Origin: an uncultured beta proteobacterium
Lineage (GTDB): Bacteria; Pseudomonadota; Gammaproteobacteria; Burkholderiales; SG8-41
Direction: 5' to 3'
DNA: 64,000 bases
Assembly (NCBI GenBank): GCA_903889565.1
Contig: CAISYC010000073.1
Coordinates: forward strand, 1 to 64,000
A program made the translations under genes and the position numbers. Positions 1 through 8,836 of the stretch are shown in pieces (the first letter of the stretch is position 1; each line of letters begins with the position of its first letter). The notes beneath the pieces are model-generated. The model was not told the origin of the DNA. It worked only from the letters and a program-made list of their open reading frames with translations, and made no database searches.

Positions 1-77
1 TCGGCACCGGCAGCACCCTGCCGAACTTTGGCGAGACCCAGAGCTACTACGGTCTGCGCATGACGCACGTGTTCTAA
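1..77 (+). CDS. Outer-membrane beta-barrel protein, C-terminal fragment (partial)
   Basis: Only the last 25 codons are inside the window. They end in Tyr-Gly-Leu-Arg-Met-Thr-His-Val-Phe and a TAA. Alternating hydrophobic residues with a terminal Phe form the C-terminal beta-signal that the BAM machinery recognises in Gram-negative porins. The subfamily cannot be decided from this stretch. A strong intrinsic terminator follows, so transcription probably stops here and the next gene is a separate unit. Confidence 0.55.
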   Translation, partial: GTGSTLPNFGETQSYYGLRMTHVF

Positions 78-116
78 AACGGAAGCCGGCCAAGCCGGTT
101 TCACGCAGGTCTTTGA

Positions 117-144
117 CGGGCACCTTCGGGTGCCCGTTTTTTTT
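117..144 (+). terminator. Rho-independent terminator after the porin-like gene
   Basis: A perfect 8-bp GC-rich stem (CGGGCACC / GGTGCCCG) with a TTCG tetraloop is followed directly by eight T residues. It lies 40 bases after the porin-like stop codon and ends transcription before the glycosyltransferase gene. Confidence 0.93.
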
Positions 145-208
145 GGGTTGCGTCTGCGGCAGGCGTTAGAATTCGCCTTTCGCGTTGGCACTCGAAAGTC
201 CAATCGTC

Positions 209-2560
209 ATGGCGAACGACGACCCATTCAACGGTGCCGAAGCCTCGGCCGTGCACTGGCGCGATCGTGGCATCGAACTGAGAAAACAGGGCAGGCCTGC
301 CGAGGCCGCACAGGCGCTGCGGCGGGCGTTGAGTCTTGCCGGCGATGATGCGGTCGCCTGGAGCGAACTCGCGCATGCCTTACGTTGGCAGGGCAATCTC
401 ACGGAGGCACAGCAGGCTGCGGAGCGCGCGATCGGGTTGCACCCCAATCACGCGCCGGCGTGGTTCAACCTTGGCGCCGTGTTCGCGCAGCAGGGCGACA
501 ATGAGCGCGGGATTGAGGCCTACCGAAAGGCCTTGCAGTGGCAACCGGACTTTGCCGAAGCGTGGAGCAATCTGGGTCTGGCGCTGTGTGCGGGGGCAAA
601 GCGCGAGGAAGGCATTGCGGCGTTCAACCGCGCGCTGGCAATCAATCCCGGCCTGATCCCGGTCTGGAACAATCTCGGCGGCGCCTTGAGCGAGGCCGGG
701 CGCTGGGACGATGCGATTGCCGCCTACAAGCGTGCGGTGGCGATTGCGCCCGACTACGCGCAGGGCTGGTCCAATCTTGCTGATGGCTATTGCGAGACCG
801 GGCAATTCGCTCTGGCCGTTAACGCTTGCGAGCAGGCGTTGCATTACGACCCGAACCTTGCAGCGGCGTGGCACAACCTGGGCAACGCAAAAATGGCCAC
901 CGGTGAATTGTCCGGCGCACGGGCGGCGTTCGAAAGGGCGCTGGAACTGGATCCGCGCGTGGCAAGAACCTGGAGCACACTCGGTGCGCTGCATTTGCGC
1001 CAGGGCGCGACCGACGAGGCGATTGCCGCGCAACGGCGCGCGACAGAACTCGCGCCGGGCGATGCGCGATGCTGGCGCAGTCTTGCACACGCTTTGATGG
1101 TCGGCAACCGGTTGGGCGATTCGATCGAAGCCTTGAGCCGCGCTGTGGCACTGCAGCCCGCGCATGCCGGCATGCGCGCCGACCTCGTTTACCAGAAGTT
1201 GGCGATTTGCGACTGGCACGATCTCGATGCGCAACAGGCGATACTGGGAACCGGTGTCGACGGCATGCCGCCGGGCGAAGAAGAGACGCCGCACGGCAAC
1301 CTGATGCGCTGCGATGACGAGGCGTGCAATCTTGCGGTGGCGCGCCGCTGGGCAGGCCGCGTGAGCGCGCGTTTCGCGCCGGCGTTTACTTTCGACGACC
1401 GTGCGCCGGCAGCCGATCGCCGCATCGTCATCGGTTACCTTTCAAGCGACATGCACGATCACGCCACGGCGCATCTGCTGCGCGGCGTATTCCGGCAGCA
1501 TGATCACGCGCGGTTCCGCATTCACGTGTATTCCCATGGTCCGGAGGATGGCAGTTCGATTCGCGCCGCGATACGTGCCGCCAGCGATCTGTTCCGCGAT
1601 ATCCGCGCGCTGTGTCATCGCGAGGCCGCGGCGCAGATTGCCGCCGACGGCGTCGATATTCTGGTCGATCTCAAAGGCTGGACTCAGGGCGTTCGCTACG
1701 AGATCTGCGCGCTGCGACCGGCGCCGCTGCAAATCACCTATCTGGGATTTCCGGGCAGCTGCGGCGCCCGATTTATCGACTACGCGATTGTCGATCCCGT
1801 CGTCGTTCCGGCCGCAAGCGCCGTTCACTACAGTGAGCAATTGATTTATCTGCCGCATTGTTATCAGGCCAACGACGACCAACAGCCAATCGAGGATACT
1901 GTCACCAGCCGCGCCGAATATGGTCTGCCCGAGCACGGCGCGGTACTGAGTTCGTTCAACGCCAATCAGAAGCTGGACCCGGTGATCTTCGGCGTCTGGA
2001 TGCACATTTTGCAGCGCGCGCCCGATGCCGTGCTCTGGCTGCTGGCGAGCAACCGGTGGGCCATGGACAATTTGACCGCGCAGGCGCGTGCGCACGGTAT
2101 CGCCGCGGAGCGGGTGATTTTCGCGCAAAGCATGTCGCGCGACCGCCATCAACGGCGCTTGCGGATGGCGGATCTCGCCCTTGATACACGGATGTGCAAC
2201 GGGCACACTACCACCAGCGATTCGTTGTGGGCGGGCGTGCCGGTTCTCACGCTGCGCGGCCGCCATTTTGCTTCGCGCGTTTCGGCAAGCTGTCTGGCGG
2301 CCATCGGCATGCCGGAACTGGTTGCCGGTTCGCTGCAGGAATACGAAGACCTCGCTGTGCGGTTCGCGACAGATCAGGATTTTCTGCGCGCAACCACAAT
2401 CAAATTGCAACACAACCGAAGGTCGTATCCCTTGTTCGACACCGCTCGATTTACGCGGAATCTGGAGCGGGCCTACCTGCAGGCGTGGCAGCGGCATCAA
2501 TCCGGCCGGCAGCCCGAGACCTTCAGCATTCACGACGCGGAGCCCCTGCATGGCGGCTGA
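209..2560 (+). CDS. TPR-containing O-GlcNAc transferase-like glycosyltransferase (GT41)
   Basis: About 783 residues. The N-terminal half is a run of roughly ten tetratricopeptide repeats (pattern W.NLG.A....G....A...Y..AL...P). The C-terminal half is a GT41 (OGT/SPINDLY) catalytic region. Family marks visible are the MHDHATAH histidine segment, YLGFPGS(C)G, an N-x-K-L-D-P lysine motif equivalent to the UDP-sugar-binding Lys of OGT, and LDT..CNGHTTTSDSLWAG near the end. The last motif is strikingly like eukaryotic OGT. A cytoplasmic transferase of GlcNAc or another sugar to Ser/Thr of proteins is expected, with the TPRs choosing targets; donor and targets are unknown. I chose ATG 209; an in-frame TTG lies 24 bases upstream. 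The gene overlaps mgtE by 11 bases. Confidence 0.88.
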   Translation: MANDDPFNGAEASAVHWRDRGIELRKQGRPAEAAQALRRALSLAGDDAVAWSELAHALRWQGNLTEAQQAAERAIGLHPNHAPAWFNLGAVFAQQGDNERGIEAYRKALQWQPDFAEAWSNLGLALCAGAKREEGIAAFNRALAINPGLIPVWNNLGGALSEAGRWDDAIAAYKRAVAIAPDYAQGWSNLADGYCETGQFALAVNACEQALHYDPNLAAAWHNLGNAKMATGELSGARAAFERALELDPRVARTWSTLGALHLRQGATDEAIAAQRRATELAPGDARCWRSLAHALMVGNRLGDSIEALSRAVALQPAHAGMRADLVYQKLAICDWHDLDAQQAILGTGVDGMPPGEEETPHGNLMRCDDEACNLAVARRWAGRVSARFAPAFTFDDRAPAADRRIVIGYLSSDMHDHATAHLLRGVFRQHDHARFRIHVYSHGPEDGSSIRAAIRAASDLFRDIRALCHREAAAQIAADGVDILVDLKGWTQGVRYEICALRPAPLQITYLGFPGSCGARFIDYAIVDPVVVPAASAVHYSEQLIYLPHCYQANDDQQPIEDTVTSRAEYGLPEHGAVLSSFNANQKLDPVIFGVWMHILQRAPDAVLWLLASNRWAMDNLTAQARAHGIAAERVIFAQSMSRDRHQRRLRMADLALDTRMCNGHTTTSDSLWAGVPVLTLRGRHFASRVSASCLAAIGMPELVAGSLQEYEDLAVRFATDQDFLRATTIKLQHNRRSYPLFDTARFTRNLERAYLQAWQRHQSGRQPETFSIHDAEPLHGG

Positions 2561-3983
2561 ACCGGCGGACGAGCGGCCCAGCGTCCAGGCGGTTTTGCAG
2601 CGCGTGACCGAGGTGCTGCGCAGCCACCAGCAAAAGCTGCAGTCGCGCCACGAGGCACCCGCTCCGCAGCAAGTGGAAGCGCTGTTGCACAAACAGGATC
2701 TGGACGCGCTGCAGGCCAGTCTCGACCAGATCCATCCCGCCGACGTTGCCTATATTCTGGAGGCATTGCCCGTCGACGAGCGCCTCGTGGTGTGGGATCT
2801 CGTCAAGGCCGAGCGCGATGGCGAAATACTGCTCGAGGTTTCCGATGCGGTGCGCGAAACGCTGATCGCGCACATGGAAAACCGGGAGCTGGTCGCGGCG
2901 ACCGAGCAGCTCGATACGGACGAAATTGCCGATCTGGCGCCCGATCTGCCGCGCGAGGTCATGCAGGATGTGTTCCGCTCCCTGCCGCTGGAGGAGCGCG
3001 AGCAGCTGCGCGCCGCGATGTCCTATCCCGAGGACACGGTCGGCGCATTGATGGATTTCGACATCATCAGCGTGCGCGACGACATCACGGTCGAGGTGGT
3101 GCTGCGCTATTTGCGGCGGCTCGACGAGATGCCGGATCACACCGATCAGTTGTTCGTCGTTGACCGCACGGAGCATTTGCGCGGATTGCTGCCGGTCAAC
3201 CGCCTGCTCGTCACCGATCTGGATGTTCCGGTTTCAAAAATCATGGTTGATGAAACGATCCGGTTGAACCCGGAGGAAAAGGCGCAGGACGCCGCACTCG
3301 CATTCGAACGTTACGATCTGGTTTCCGCGCCGGTGATCGACCGCGACGGCAAACTGGTGGGCCGGGTCACCGTCAACGTGGTGATGGACTATATACGCGA
3401 GGAAGCCGAGAACGAAATGCTGTCCGCCGGCGGCCTGCGCGAGGAGGAGGACCTGTTTTCGTCGGTATGGAACAGCGTGAAAAACCGCTGGACCTGGCTG
3501 GCGATCAATCTGGTCACCGCATTTATCGCTTCGCGCGTGATCGGCGCTTTCGAAAACTCGATCGGCAAGCTGGTCGCACTGGCGGCCTTGATGCCGATCA
3601 TCGCCGGCATAGGCGGCAATTCAGGCAACCAGACGATCACGATGATCGTGCGCGCGATGGCCCTCGGCCAGATATCGGCCGGCAACGCGCGCAAGTTATT
3701 CGCCAAGGAAATCGGCGTCAGCTTTATCAACGGGCTGATCTGGGGCGGCGTGGTCGGTTTGTTTGCATTTCTTATTTATCACAGCTGGCAGCTCGGGCTG
3801 GTCATGATGAGCGCGATGGTGCTCAATTTGCTGCTGGCCGCCCTGATGGGAGTGTCGATACCGTTGCTGATGCAAAAATTCAACCGCGATCCGGCGGTCG
3901 GTTCCAGCGTGCTGATCACGGCGATCACGGATAGCGGCGGTTTCTTTATTTTCCTCGGCCTTGCCACGATATTTCTGGTTTAA
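2550..3983 (+). CDS. mgtE: Magnesium transporter MgtE
   Basis: 477 residues with the full MgtE layout. There is a helical N-terminal MgtE_N domain (about 35-140), a pair of CBS domains (about 145-270), and a membrane part of five predicted helices starting near residue 310 with the family signature PIIAGIGGNSGNQ. MgtE is an inner-membrane Mg2+ channel whose cytoplasmic N and CBS domains bind Mg2+ and close the pore at high Mg2+. The start is the ATG giving MAAEPADERP; it sits inside the end of the upstream glycosyltransferase gene (11-base overlap), so translational coupling is likely. Both flanking genes are glycosyltransferases, with no obvious functional link to Mg2+ uptake. Confidence 0.95.
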   Translation: MAAEPADERPSVQAVLQRVTEVLRSHQQKLQSRHEAPAPQQVEALLHKQDLDALQASLDQIHPADVAYILEALPVDERLVVWDLVKAERDGEILLEVSDAVRETLIAHMENRELVAATEQLDTDEIADLAPDLPREVMQDVFRSLPLEEREQLRAAMSYPEDTVGALMDFDIISVRDDITVEVVLRYLRRLDEMPDHTDQLFVVDRTEHLRGLLPVNRLLVTDLDVPVSKIMVDETIRLNPEEKAQDAALAFERYDLVSAPVIDRDGKLVGRVTVNVVMDYIREEAENEMLSAGGLREEEDLFSSVWNSVKNRWTWLAINLVTAFIASRVIGAFENSIGKLVALAALMPIIAGIGGNSGNQTITMIVRAMALGQISAGNARKLFAKEIGVSFINGLIWGGVVGLFAFLIYHSWQLGLVMMSAMVLNLLLAALMGVSIPLLMQKFNRDPAVGSSVLITAITDSGGFFIFLGLATIFLV

Positions 3984-4038
3984 TTCCGGCTCTTCGATTC
4001 AACCGGTAGGCAATCATGAAACCAGGGATGATCAAGGC

Positions 4039-6603
4039 ATGTTAGGCGATAAACTGGCTGCGGCTTTGCAACGGTTCAATGCCGGAGATATCGGCGGCGT
4101 CGAGCATTTATGCGGCGAAATCCTGCGCGAATCGCCGCAACAGGCGGATGCCCTGCATCTGCTCGGGGTGGCCCGCCTGATGAGCGGCCGTGCCGCCGAT
4201 GCCGCCACCGCCTTGCGGCGCGCCCTGGCGGCGAAACCGGGCGACGTCGCGATCCTTGAGAATCTTGGGCTGGCCTGCCTTGCTGTGCAGGATCACGTGC
4301 AGGCGGAATCGATCCTGCGCCAGGCGCTTGCAGCCGGCAGCAGCAGCGGGCTGACCTATATGCGCCTCGGCATGGCGCTCGGATTGCAGCGAAGGTTCGC
4401 CGAAGCGTTATCCCTGTTGCAGACGGCGGCGGAAAAATCGCCGAACGACGTGGACGTGCTTTTGAATCTTGGCAACGCGCATTGCCAGCTCGATCAATGG
4501 CAGGAGGCGGTTGGCATTTACCAGAGGGCGCTGGTTTTGCAGCCGCAGAATGCGGATGCGCACTTCAATCTGGGCACGCTTTACCGGCAGATCAAACGGC
4601 TCGACGAGGCGGAAGCGTCCTTTCAGCGGGTGCTGCAGATCGCGCCGGGCTATGCGGAAGCGCATATCAACCTCGGGCTGGTCTACGCCGAGCAGGGGCG
4701 CCTTGATGATGCCATCGGCAGCTATCGTCGCGCGCTGGAACTGGCGCCGCAAATGGTCCAAGCCCATAACAATCTGGGCAATGTATTGATGCTGAAGGGG
4801 GCGCGCGATGAAGCCGTTGCCAGCTATGAGCGGGCGCTGGCGATTGATCCGCAGCATCCGGACGCATATGTAAATCTCGGCGCAGTAAGGGCCGTCGACG
4901 GGGACCTTGTCGCCGCCCGTATGCTTTATGAAAAAGCGTTGCAGTATGCGCCGGCAGATTTCGATGCCCATCGCGGTCTGGCCGTCGCCTTGCAAATTGC
5001 GGGCAGGCGACAGGAGGCATTGAACCATTTCCGACAGGCTTTCGAAATCAACCCGCGCAGTGCCGACACCTGCAGCGATCTCGGCCGCGTCTATCGCGAC
5101 ATGAGTGATCTTGGCGAGGCGGCGCAGTGGTTTCGCAAAGCGCTTGCTATTGATACGAATTACGTCGAAGCCCACTACGAACTCGCCGAAACTCTGAAAG
5201 TCGGCGGGCGCTTTGACGAAGCCGTTGCCGGCTACGAGCGTGCGCTCGCGATCAAGGCTGATTATTTTCCGGCGCTGAGCGGATTGATTTACGTGCGCCA
5301 GCATATGTGCGCATGGGATGGCATCGAGGCGCTGTGGGAGCGCTCGCGCCGGGAGGCGATCGGACGCGCCGGGTCGGGCGTGACGCCGTTCAGCGTGCTG
5401 TCTCAGCCGACCACGCCGGAGGAGCAACTCGCCTGCGCGCGCGCGTGGGCGCAGCAACAGGCCGCGCCGTTCGCCAGGCAGGCGACGGTGCTGGGTTTCG
5501 ATTTTGCACATAGAAAAGCCAACGAGCGCCTGCGCATCGGCTACCTGTCGTGGGATTTTCACGCGCACGCGACGTCCTATCTGATTGCCGAGCTGTTTGA
5601 ATTGCATGATCGCCGGCGCTTCGAAATATTTGCGTATTCGATGGGGCCCGAGGACGGCAGCGAAATCCGGCAGCGCGTGCGCCGGGCTGTGGATCATTTC
5701 GTCGATGTCGCCGGCGAGTCCGAAACAGCTGCTGCGCAGAAGATATACGCGGACAACATCGATATCCTGGTCGATCTCAAGGGTTACACCCAGGGCGCGC
5801 GCACCGGCATCATGGCGTTGCGCCCGGCGCCGCTGCAGCTGAACTGGCTGGGATTTCCGGGCAGCATGGGTGCCGAGTTCATCGACTATATCGTCGCCGA
5901 TCCCTTCGTCATCCCGGAGGGATTTGAAAAATACTATTCCGAGCAGGTTTTGCGCCTGCCCGATTGCTATCAGAGCAATGACCGTCACCGCCCGATCGGC
6001 GAACAGGCAGGCGGCCGCGAGGCCTGCGGGTTGCCGCCGGCCGGGTTCGTCTTTTGCTGTTTCAACCTCACGCACAAGATTTTGCCGGACGTCTTTGCGT
6101 GCTGGATGCGGATACTGGCGGCAGTGCCGGGCAGCGTGCTGTGGCTGCTCGAGGCCAATCCCTGGGCGGTGGAAAATCTGCGGCGGGTCGCCGCTGCGCA
6201 CGGCGTTGCGCCCGAGCGGCTGGTGTTTGCTCCAATGAAGCCATTGGCGGAACATCTCGCGCGCTATCGCCTGGCCAATTTGGCGCTCGATACCTTTCCC
6301 TACACGTCACACACGACCGCCAGCGACGCATTGTGGGCCGGTTGCCCGCTCGTCACCCGTACCGGCGCAACTTTCGCTTCCCGCGTCGCCGGCAGCCTTT
6401 TGCGTAATGCCGGATTGCCGGATCTGGTTACCGATTCTTTGGACGGCTACGAGAAACTGGTGCTGGCGCTCGCCGGCGATCCGCTGCAGTTAGGCGAATT
6501 GCGGCAGCGCCTTCAGGCGAACCGCGACAGCTGCGCGCTGTTCGATACGCCGCGCTTCGTGCGCAACCTTGAGGGTGCATACGAATCGATCGTCGAAAAA
6601 TAA
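4039..6603 (+). CDS. Second TPR-containing O-GlcNAc transferase-like glycosyltransferase (GT41)
   Basis: 854 residues: about eleven TPR units (roughly residues 10-410) and then a GT41 catalytic region. Motifs seen are DFHAHATSYL (histidine segment), MGPEDGSEIR, VDLKGYTQGAR, NWLGFPGSMG, NLTHKILPDVFACW with the conserved Lys, and LDTFPYTSHTTASDALWAG. The last signature is closer to the bacterial SPINDLY/HMW1C-like subgroup than the CNGHTT version in the paralogue at 209-2560, so the two enzymes probably differ in donor or target. The start is ATG 4039 with an AAGG-like ribosome site; upstream in-frame codons lack one. It follows mgtE by 55 bases and is probably co-transcribed. Confidence 0.87.
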   Translation: MLGDKLAAALQRFNAGDIGGVEHLCGEILRESPQQADALHLLGVARLMSGRAADAATALRRALAAKPGDVAILENLGLACLAVQDHVQAESILRQALAAGSSSGLTYMRLGMALGLQRRFAEALSLLQTAAEKSPNDVDVLLNLGNAHCQLDQWQEAVGIYQRALVLQPQNADAHFNLGTLYRQIKRLDEAEASFQRVLQIAPGYAEAHINLGLVYAEQGRLDDAIGSYRRALELAPQMVQAHNNLGNVLMLKGARDEAVASYERALAIDPQHPDAYVNLGAVRAVDGDLVAARMLYEKALQYAPADFDAHRGLAVALQIAGRRQEALNHFRQAFEINPRSADTCSDLGRVYRDMSDLGEAAQWFRKALAIDTNYVEAHYELAETLKVGGRFDEAVAGYERALAIKADYFPALSGLIYVRQHMCAWDGIEALWERSRREAIGRAGSGVTPFSVLSQPTTPEEQLACARAWAQQQAAPFARQATVLGFDFAHRKANERLRIGYLSWDFHAHATSYLIAELFELHDRRRFEIFAYSMGPEDGSEIRQRVRRAVDHFVDVAGESETAAAQKIYADNIDILVDLKGYTQGARTGIMALRPAPLQLNWLGFPGSMGAEFIDYIVADPFVIPEGFEKYYSEQVLRLPDCYQSNDRHRPIGEQAGGREACGLPPAGFVFCCFNLTHKILPDVFACWMRILAAVPGSVLWLLEANPWAVENLRRVAAAHGVAPERLVFAPMKPLAEHLARYRLANLALDTFPYTSHTTASDALWAGCPLVTRTGATFASRVAGSLLRNAGLPDLVTDSLDGYEKLVLALAGDPLQLGELRQRLQANRDSCALFDTPRFVRNLEGAYESIVEK

Positions 6604-6983
6604 CGGCCGAAGAATTTTTATTGCGCGGCATTTTCTGAATGTCGCGCTGTCCGCCGAAGAATGGATGGCAGGCGTCATTCGTTTCGCGCATGCGGTCGTC
6701 AACCAGACCGATCCATCCAAAATAAATAGGTTACGTGCGTGACAGAATCGTCGGCCGCGCAACTGTGCGCAGATGACCGCCGGACAGCGGAAAAAATCAA
6801 AAACGATTCAATGACTTGTAATGCGGGATGCGGTTAGTGACGAAACCGCAGGGGGGATGAAGGCTAACCCAGGGAATGACTAAGGGGGAGGGAACTGCGT
6901 TGGCTGCGCTGGATGCAGCCAGGTACTACACAAGAGCAAATAACGGGAGCCGGGGAGCCCAGCTCCCGCTCAAGCAACTTCCG
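6604..6983. other. Intergenic region with a possible weak hairpin
   Basis: No credible gene is seen. A 9-bp stem with one G-U pair (6623-6631 with 6639-6647) sits 20 bases after the glycosyltransferase stop but has no T tract, so it is at best a weak terminator or mRNA 3' end. A 6-bp stem with a 3-base loop (GGGAGC/GCTCCC, 6953-6967) lies just past the stop of the small peptide gene on the other strand. Confidence 0.4.
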
Positions 6984-7034
6984 TTACTTCTTCTTTTTAG
7001 CTACTTTCTTTTTGGCTTTTTTCTTCGCTGCCAT
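6984..7034 (-). CDS. Tiny lysine-rich basic peptide (16 aa)
   Basis: The complement reads ATG then 15 codons and TAA: Met-Ala-Ala followed by KKKAKKKVAKKKK, 11 lysines in 16 residues. A perfect AAGGAG lies 6 bases before the ATG (7041-7046). The lysine-run composition resembles the tails of bacterial histone-H1-like and AlgP-type proteins, which bind nucleic acid, but the peptide has no folded domain. Function is unknown. The next gene on this strand upstream is lysA, more than 300 bases away, so it has its own promoter. The strong ribosome site is the main evidence that it is translated. Confidence 0.55.
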   Translation of the reverse strand: MAAKKKAKKKVAKKKK

Positions 7035-7170
7035 GTTGATCTCCTTACGAGTTATGTAGTTGGCTTTCGTGCAAACAGCTTTTGTTTCTGCACTCCCAAA
7101 TCATCGATCACGTTTTGATCCGTGACTCCCGTTTTGTTTCCAATTCAGGATTACGACGCTTGGTGCGCCA

Positions 7171-7200
7171 ATTCTAAGCTACGTTCAAAAAAAAATGCAA
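7171..7200 (-). promoter_or_regulatory. Candidate promoter for the Lys-rich peptide
   Basis: On the minus strand, TTGCAT (7195-7200) and TAGAAT (7171-7176) are separated by 18 bases that include an A/T run. This gives a leader of about 130 nt before the peptide ATG. Prediction from hexamers only. Confidence 0.35.
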
Positions 7201-7243
7201 CACTTTTGTAAAGGAATTTGATATGCGTTGCAAAAGTTGTTGC
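7197..7243. repeat. Inverted repeat between lysA and the Lys-rich peptide
   Basis: GCAACACTTTTG (7197-7208) pairs with CAAAAGTTGTTGC (7231-7243) with one bulged base and a 22-base loop. It lies over the -35 side of the candidate peptide promoter. It may be a regulator site or an RNA stem at the 3' end of the lysA mRNA. Confidence 0.35.
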
Positions 7244-7372
7244 GCGTATACCGCTGGAATTATTTTCAATGCCGATCATTCATGCGCGATTTTTTTGCGA
7301 GCAATGCAAATTTCGGCAGAAAAAATCTTCAGAAACGGAATCAAACGATGAAATTTCGACAGTTTTAGTTGA

Positions 7373-8617
7373 TCAAGGCAGAATTTTTTCCGTCGCGATC
7401 ATTTGTTCGAAGGTCTCACGCGATCGAATCACGTGAAACTCTTCGCCCGCGACCATCACTTCGGTGGCGCGTCCACGTGTGTTGTAGTTCGAACTCATCG
7501 ACATTCCATACGCGCCCGCCGATATGATGGCGACGAGATCACCTTCTTCGAGATGCAATTCACGATCGTGGCCGAGGAAATCGCCGGTTTCGCAAACCGG
7601 TCCGACCACCTCGTAGCGCCGCGTCGTGCCTTGGCGCGGTCGCACCGGCTGGATGTCGTGCCATGCGTCGTATAGGGCGGGCCGCATCAAATCGTTCATC
7701 GCGGCATCGACCACCGCAAAATTGCGTTCGGCGCCATGTTTCAGATACTCGACGCGGGTCAGCAGGATGCCGGTGTTGCCGACCAGCGAACGGCCGGGCT
7801 CGAGCAGGATGCGCTGCTTGCGGTCGCCCAAACAGACGCTCAATGCCTTGATGTATTCGGCGACCGGCGGCGGCGTCTCATCGCGATAACGAATACCGAG
7901 GCCGCCACCGATATCGATCTGGCTGATCTTGATACCGGAAGCATCAAGCTGGTCGACCAGCCCCAGAAGTTTTTGCAGTGCAGCGACAAACGGCGGAATT
8001 TCCGTGAGCTGCGAGCCGATATGGCAGTCGATGCCATGCACTAGGAGGTTGGGCATGCCGGCCGCTGCGCGGTAAAGCGCAAGCGCATCTTCAAATGGCA
8101 CGCCGAATTTGTTTTCCTTGAGGCCGGTCGCGATGTACGGGTGCGTCTGCGCATCGACGTCGGGATTGACCCGCAGGCTGACCGGCGCGATCTTGCCCAT
8201 CTCGCCGGCAATGCGGTTAAGGCGCGTCAGTTCGCTCGCGGATTCGATGTTGAAACACAGGATGCCGGCTTCCAGCGCCGCGCGAATCTCGGCAACCGTC
8301 TTGCCGACGCCCGAGAACACGATTTTCCGCGGATCGCCGCCGGCCTTGAGCACGCGCGCCAGTTCGCCGCCCGAAACAATATCGAAGCCGCTGCCGAGCC
8401 GCGCAAAAATATTGAGGATCGCAAGATTTGAATTGGCTTTGACGGCATAGCAAACCAGATGGTCGCGGCGCGCCAGCGACTGATCGTAGGCGTGGTAGGC
8501 AGCCTCCAGCGCGGCGCGCGAGTAGACATAGCAGGGCGTGCCGCAACTTTCGGCAATGCGCCCCAGCGGCACCCCTTCAACGCAGAGTTGCCCGTCGCGG
8601 TGCGTGAAAAACGTCAC
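7373..8617 (-). CDS. lysA: Diaminopimelate decarboxylase
   Basis: 414 residues, normal for LysA. It is a PLP enzyme that decarboxylates meso-diaminopimelate to L-lysine, the last step of lysine synthesis, in the cytoplasm. Visible marks are the PLP lysine in CYAVKAN near residue 60, HIGSQ, the glycine-rich GGGLG, EPGRSLVG, and GPVCETGDFL near the C-terminus, which carries the second-subunit active-site Cys. The start codon is GTG, overlapping the TGA of the upstream lipoprotein gene by four bases (GTGA), a typical coupled lptM-lysA arrangement. Confidence 0.95.
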   Translation of the reverse strand: MTFFTHRDGQLCVEGVPLGRIAESCGTPCYVYSRAALEAAYHAYDQSLARRDHLVCYAVKANSNLAILNIFARLGSGFDIVSGGELARVLKAGGDPRKIVFSGVGKTVAEIRAALEAGILCFNIESASELTRLNRIAGEMGKIAPVSLRVNPDVDAQTHPYIATGLKENKFGVPFEDALALYRAAAGMPNLLVHGIDCHIGSQLTEIPPFVAALQKLLGLVDQLDASGIKISQIDIGGGLGIRYRDETPPPVAEYIKALSVCLGDRKQRILLEPGRSLVGNTGILLTRVEYLKHGAERNFAVVDAAMNDLMRPALYDAWHDIQPVRPRQGTTRRYEVVGPVCETGDFLGHDRELHLEEGDLVAIISAGAYGMSMSSNYNTRGRATEVMVAGEEFHVIRSRETFEQMIATEKILP

Positions 8618-8778
8618 GGTGCAGCAGTGCCGGTGGTCTTTTTCTCGTCCGTCGGGCTGTCGCCCGACGGCGTTGGCGGATTGGCGCCGGGTTTCTGCTG
8701 CGGCAGGTAAAGCGGTCCCTTGAGACCGCAGGCCGGCAGCGTGGCCGCAATGGCCAGGGCAATAATCAGTTTTCGCAT
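8614..8778 (-). CDS. lptM: Small LptM/YifL-type lipoprotein
   Basis: 54 residues. A short signal peptide (MRKLIIALAIAATLPAC) ends in a lipobox with Cys16, followed by GLKGPLYLP, the characteristic N-terminus of the LptM (YifL) family, and a Pro/Lys-rich tail. LptM binds the LptD-LptE outer-membrane LPS translocon and helps its disulfide maturation. Position directly before lysA is typical in proteobacteria. I take ATG 8778, which puts the lipobox at the usual distance; a longer ATG at 8817 would start upstream of the likely -10 box. Confidence 0.8.
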   Translation of the reverse strand: MRKLIIALAIAATLPACGLKGPLYLPQQKPGANPPTPSGDSPTDEKKTTGTAAP

Positions 8779-8807
8779 GGAGAGTTGACCCGTGTTCGCG
8801 CGTTTGA

Positions 8808-8816
8808 ATATTAGCA
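8808..8816 (-). promoter_or_regulatory. Possible extended -10 promoter for lptM-lysA
   Basis: The minus strand reads TGCTAATAT, an extended -10 type element about 30 bases before the lptM ATG. No convincing -35 is seen. It supports the shorter lptM start. Confidence 0.3.
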
Positions 8817-8836
8817 TAGCGATGTGGCCGCGCCGG

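Noticed and set aside
4408-6255. Long minus-strand open frame opposite the second glycosyltransferase
   Set aside because: Antisense shadow of a GC-rich coding region. It has no ribosome site or family features and lies fully over a well-supported gene. The same applies to long frames opposite lnt, glyS, miaB and the primase-helicase.
6604-6983. Rho-independent terminator after the second glycosyltransferase
   Set aside because: The 6623-6647 stem has no T tract, so a terminator is not claimed.
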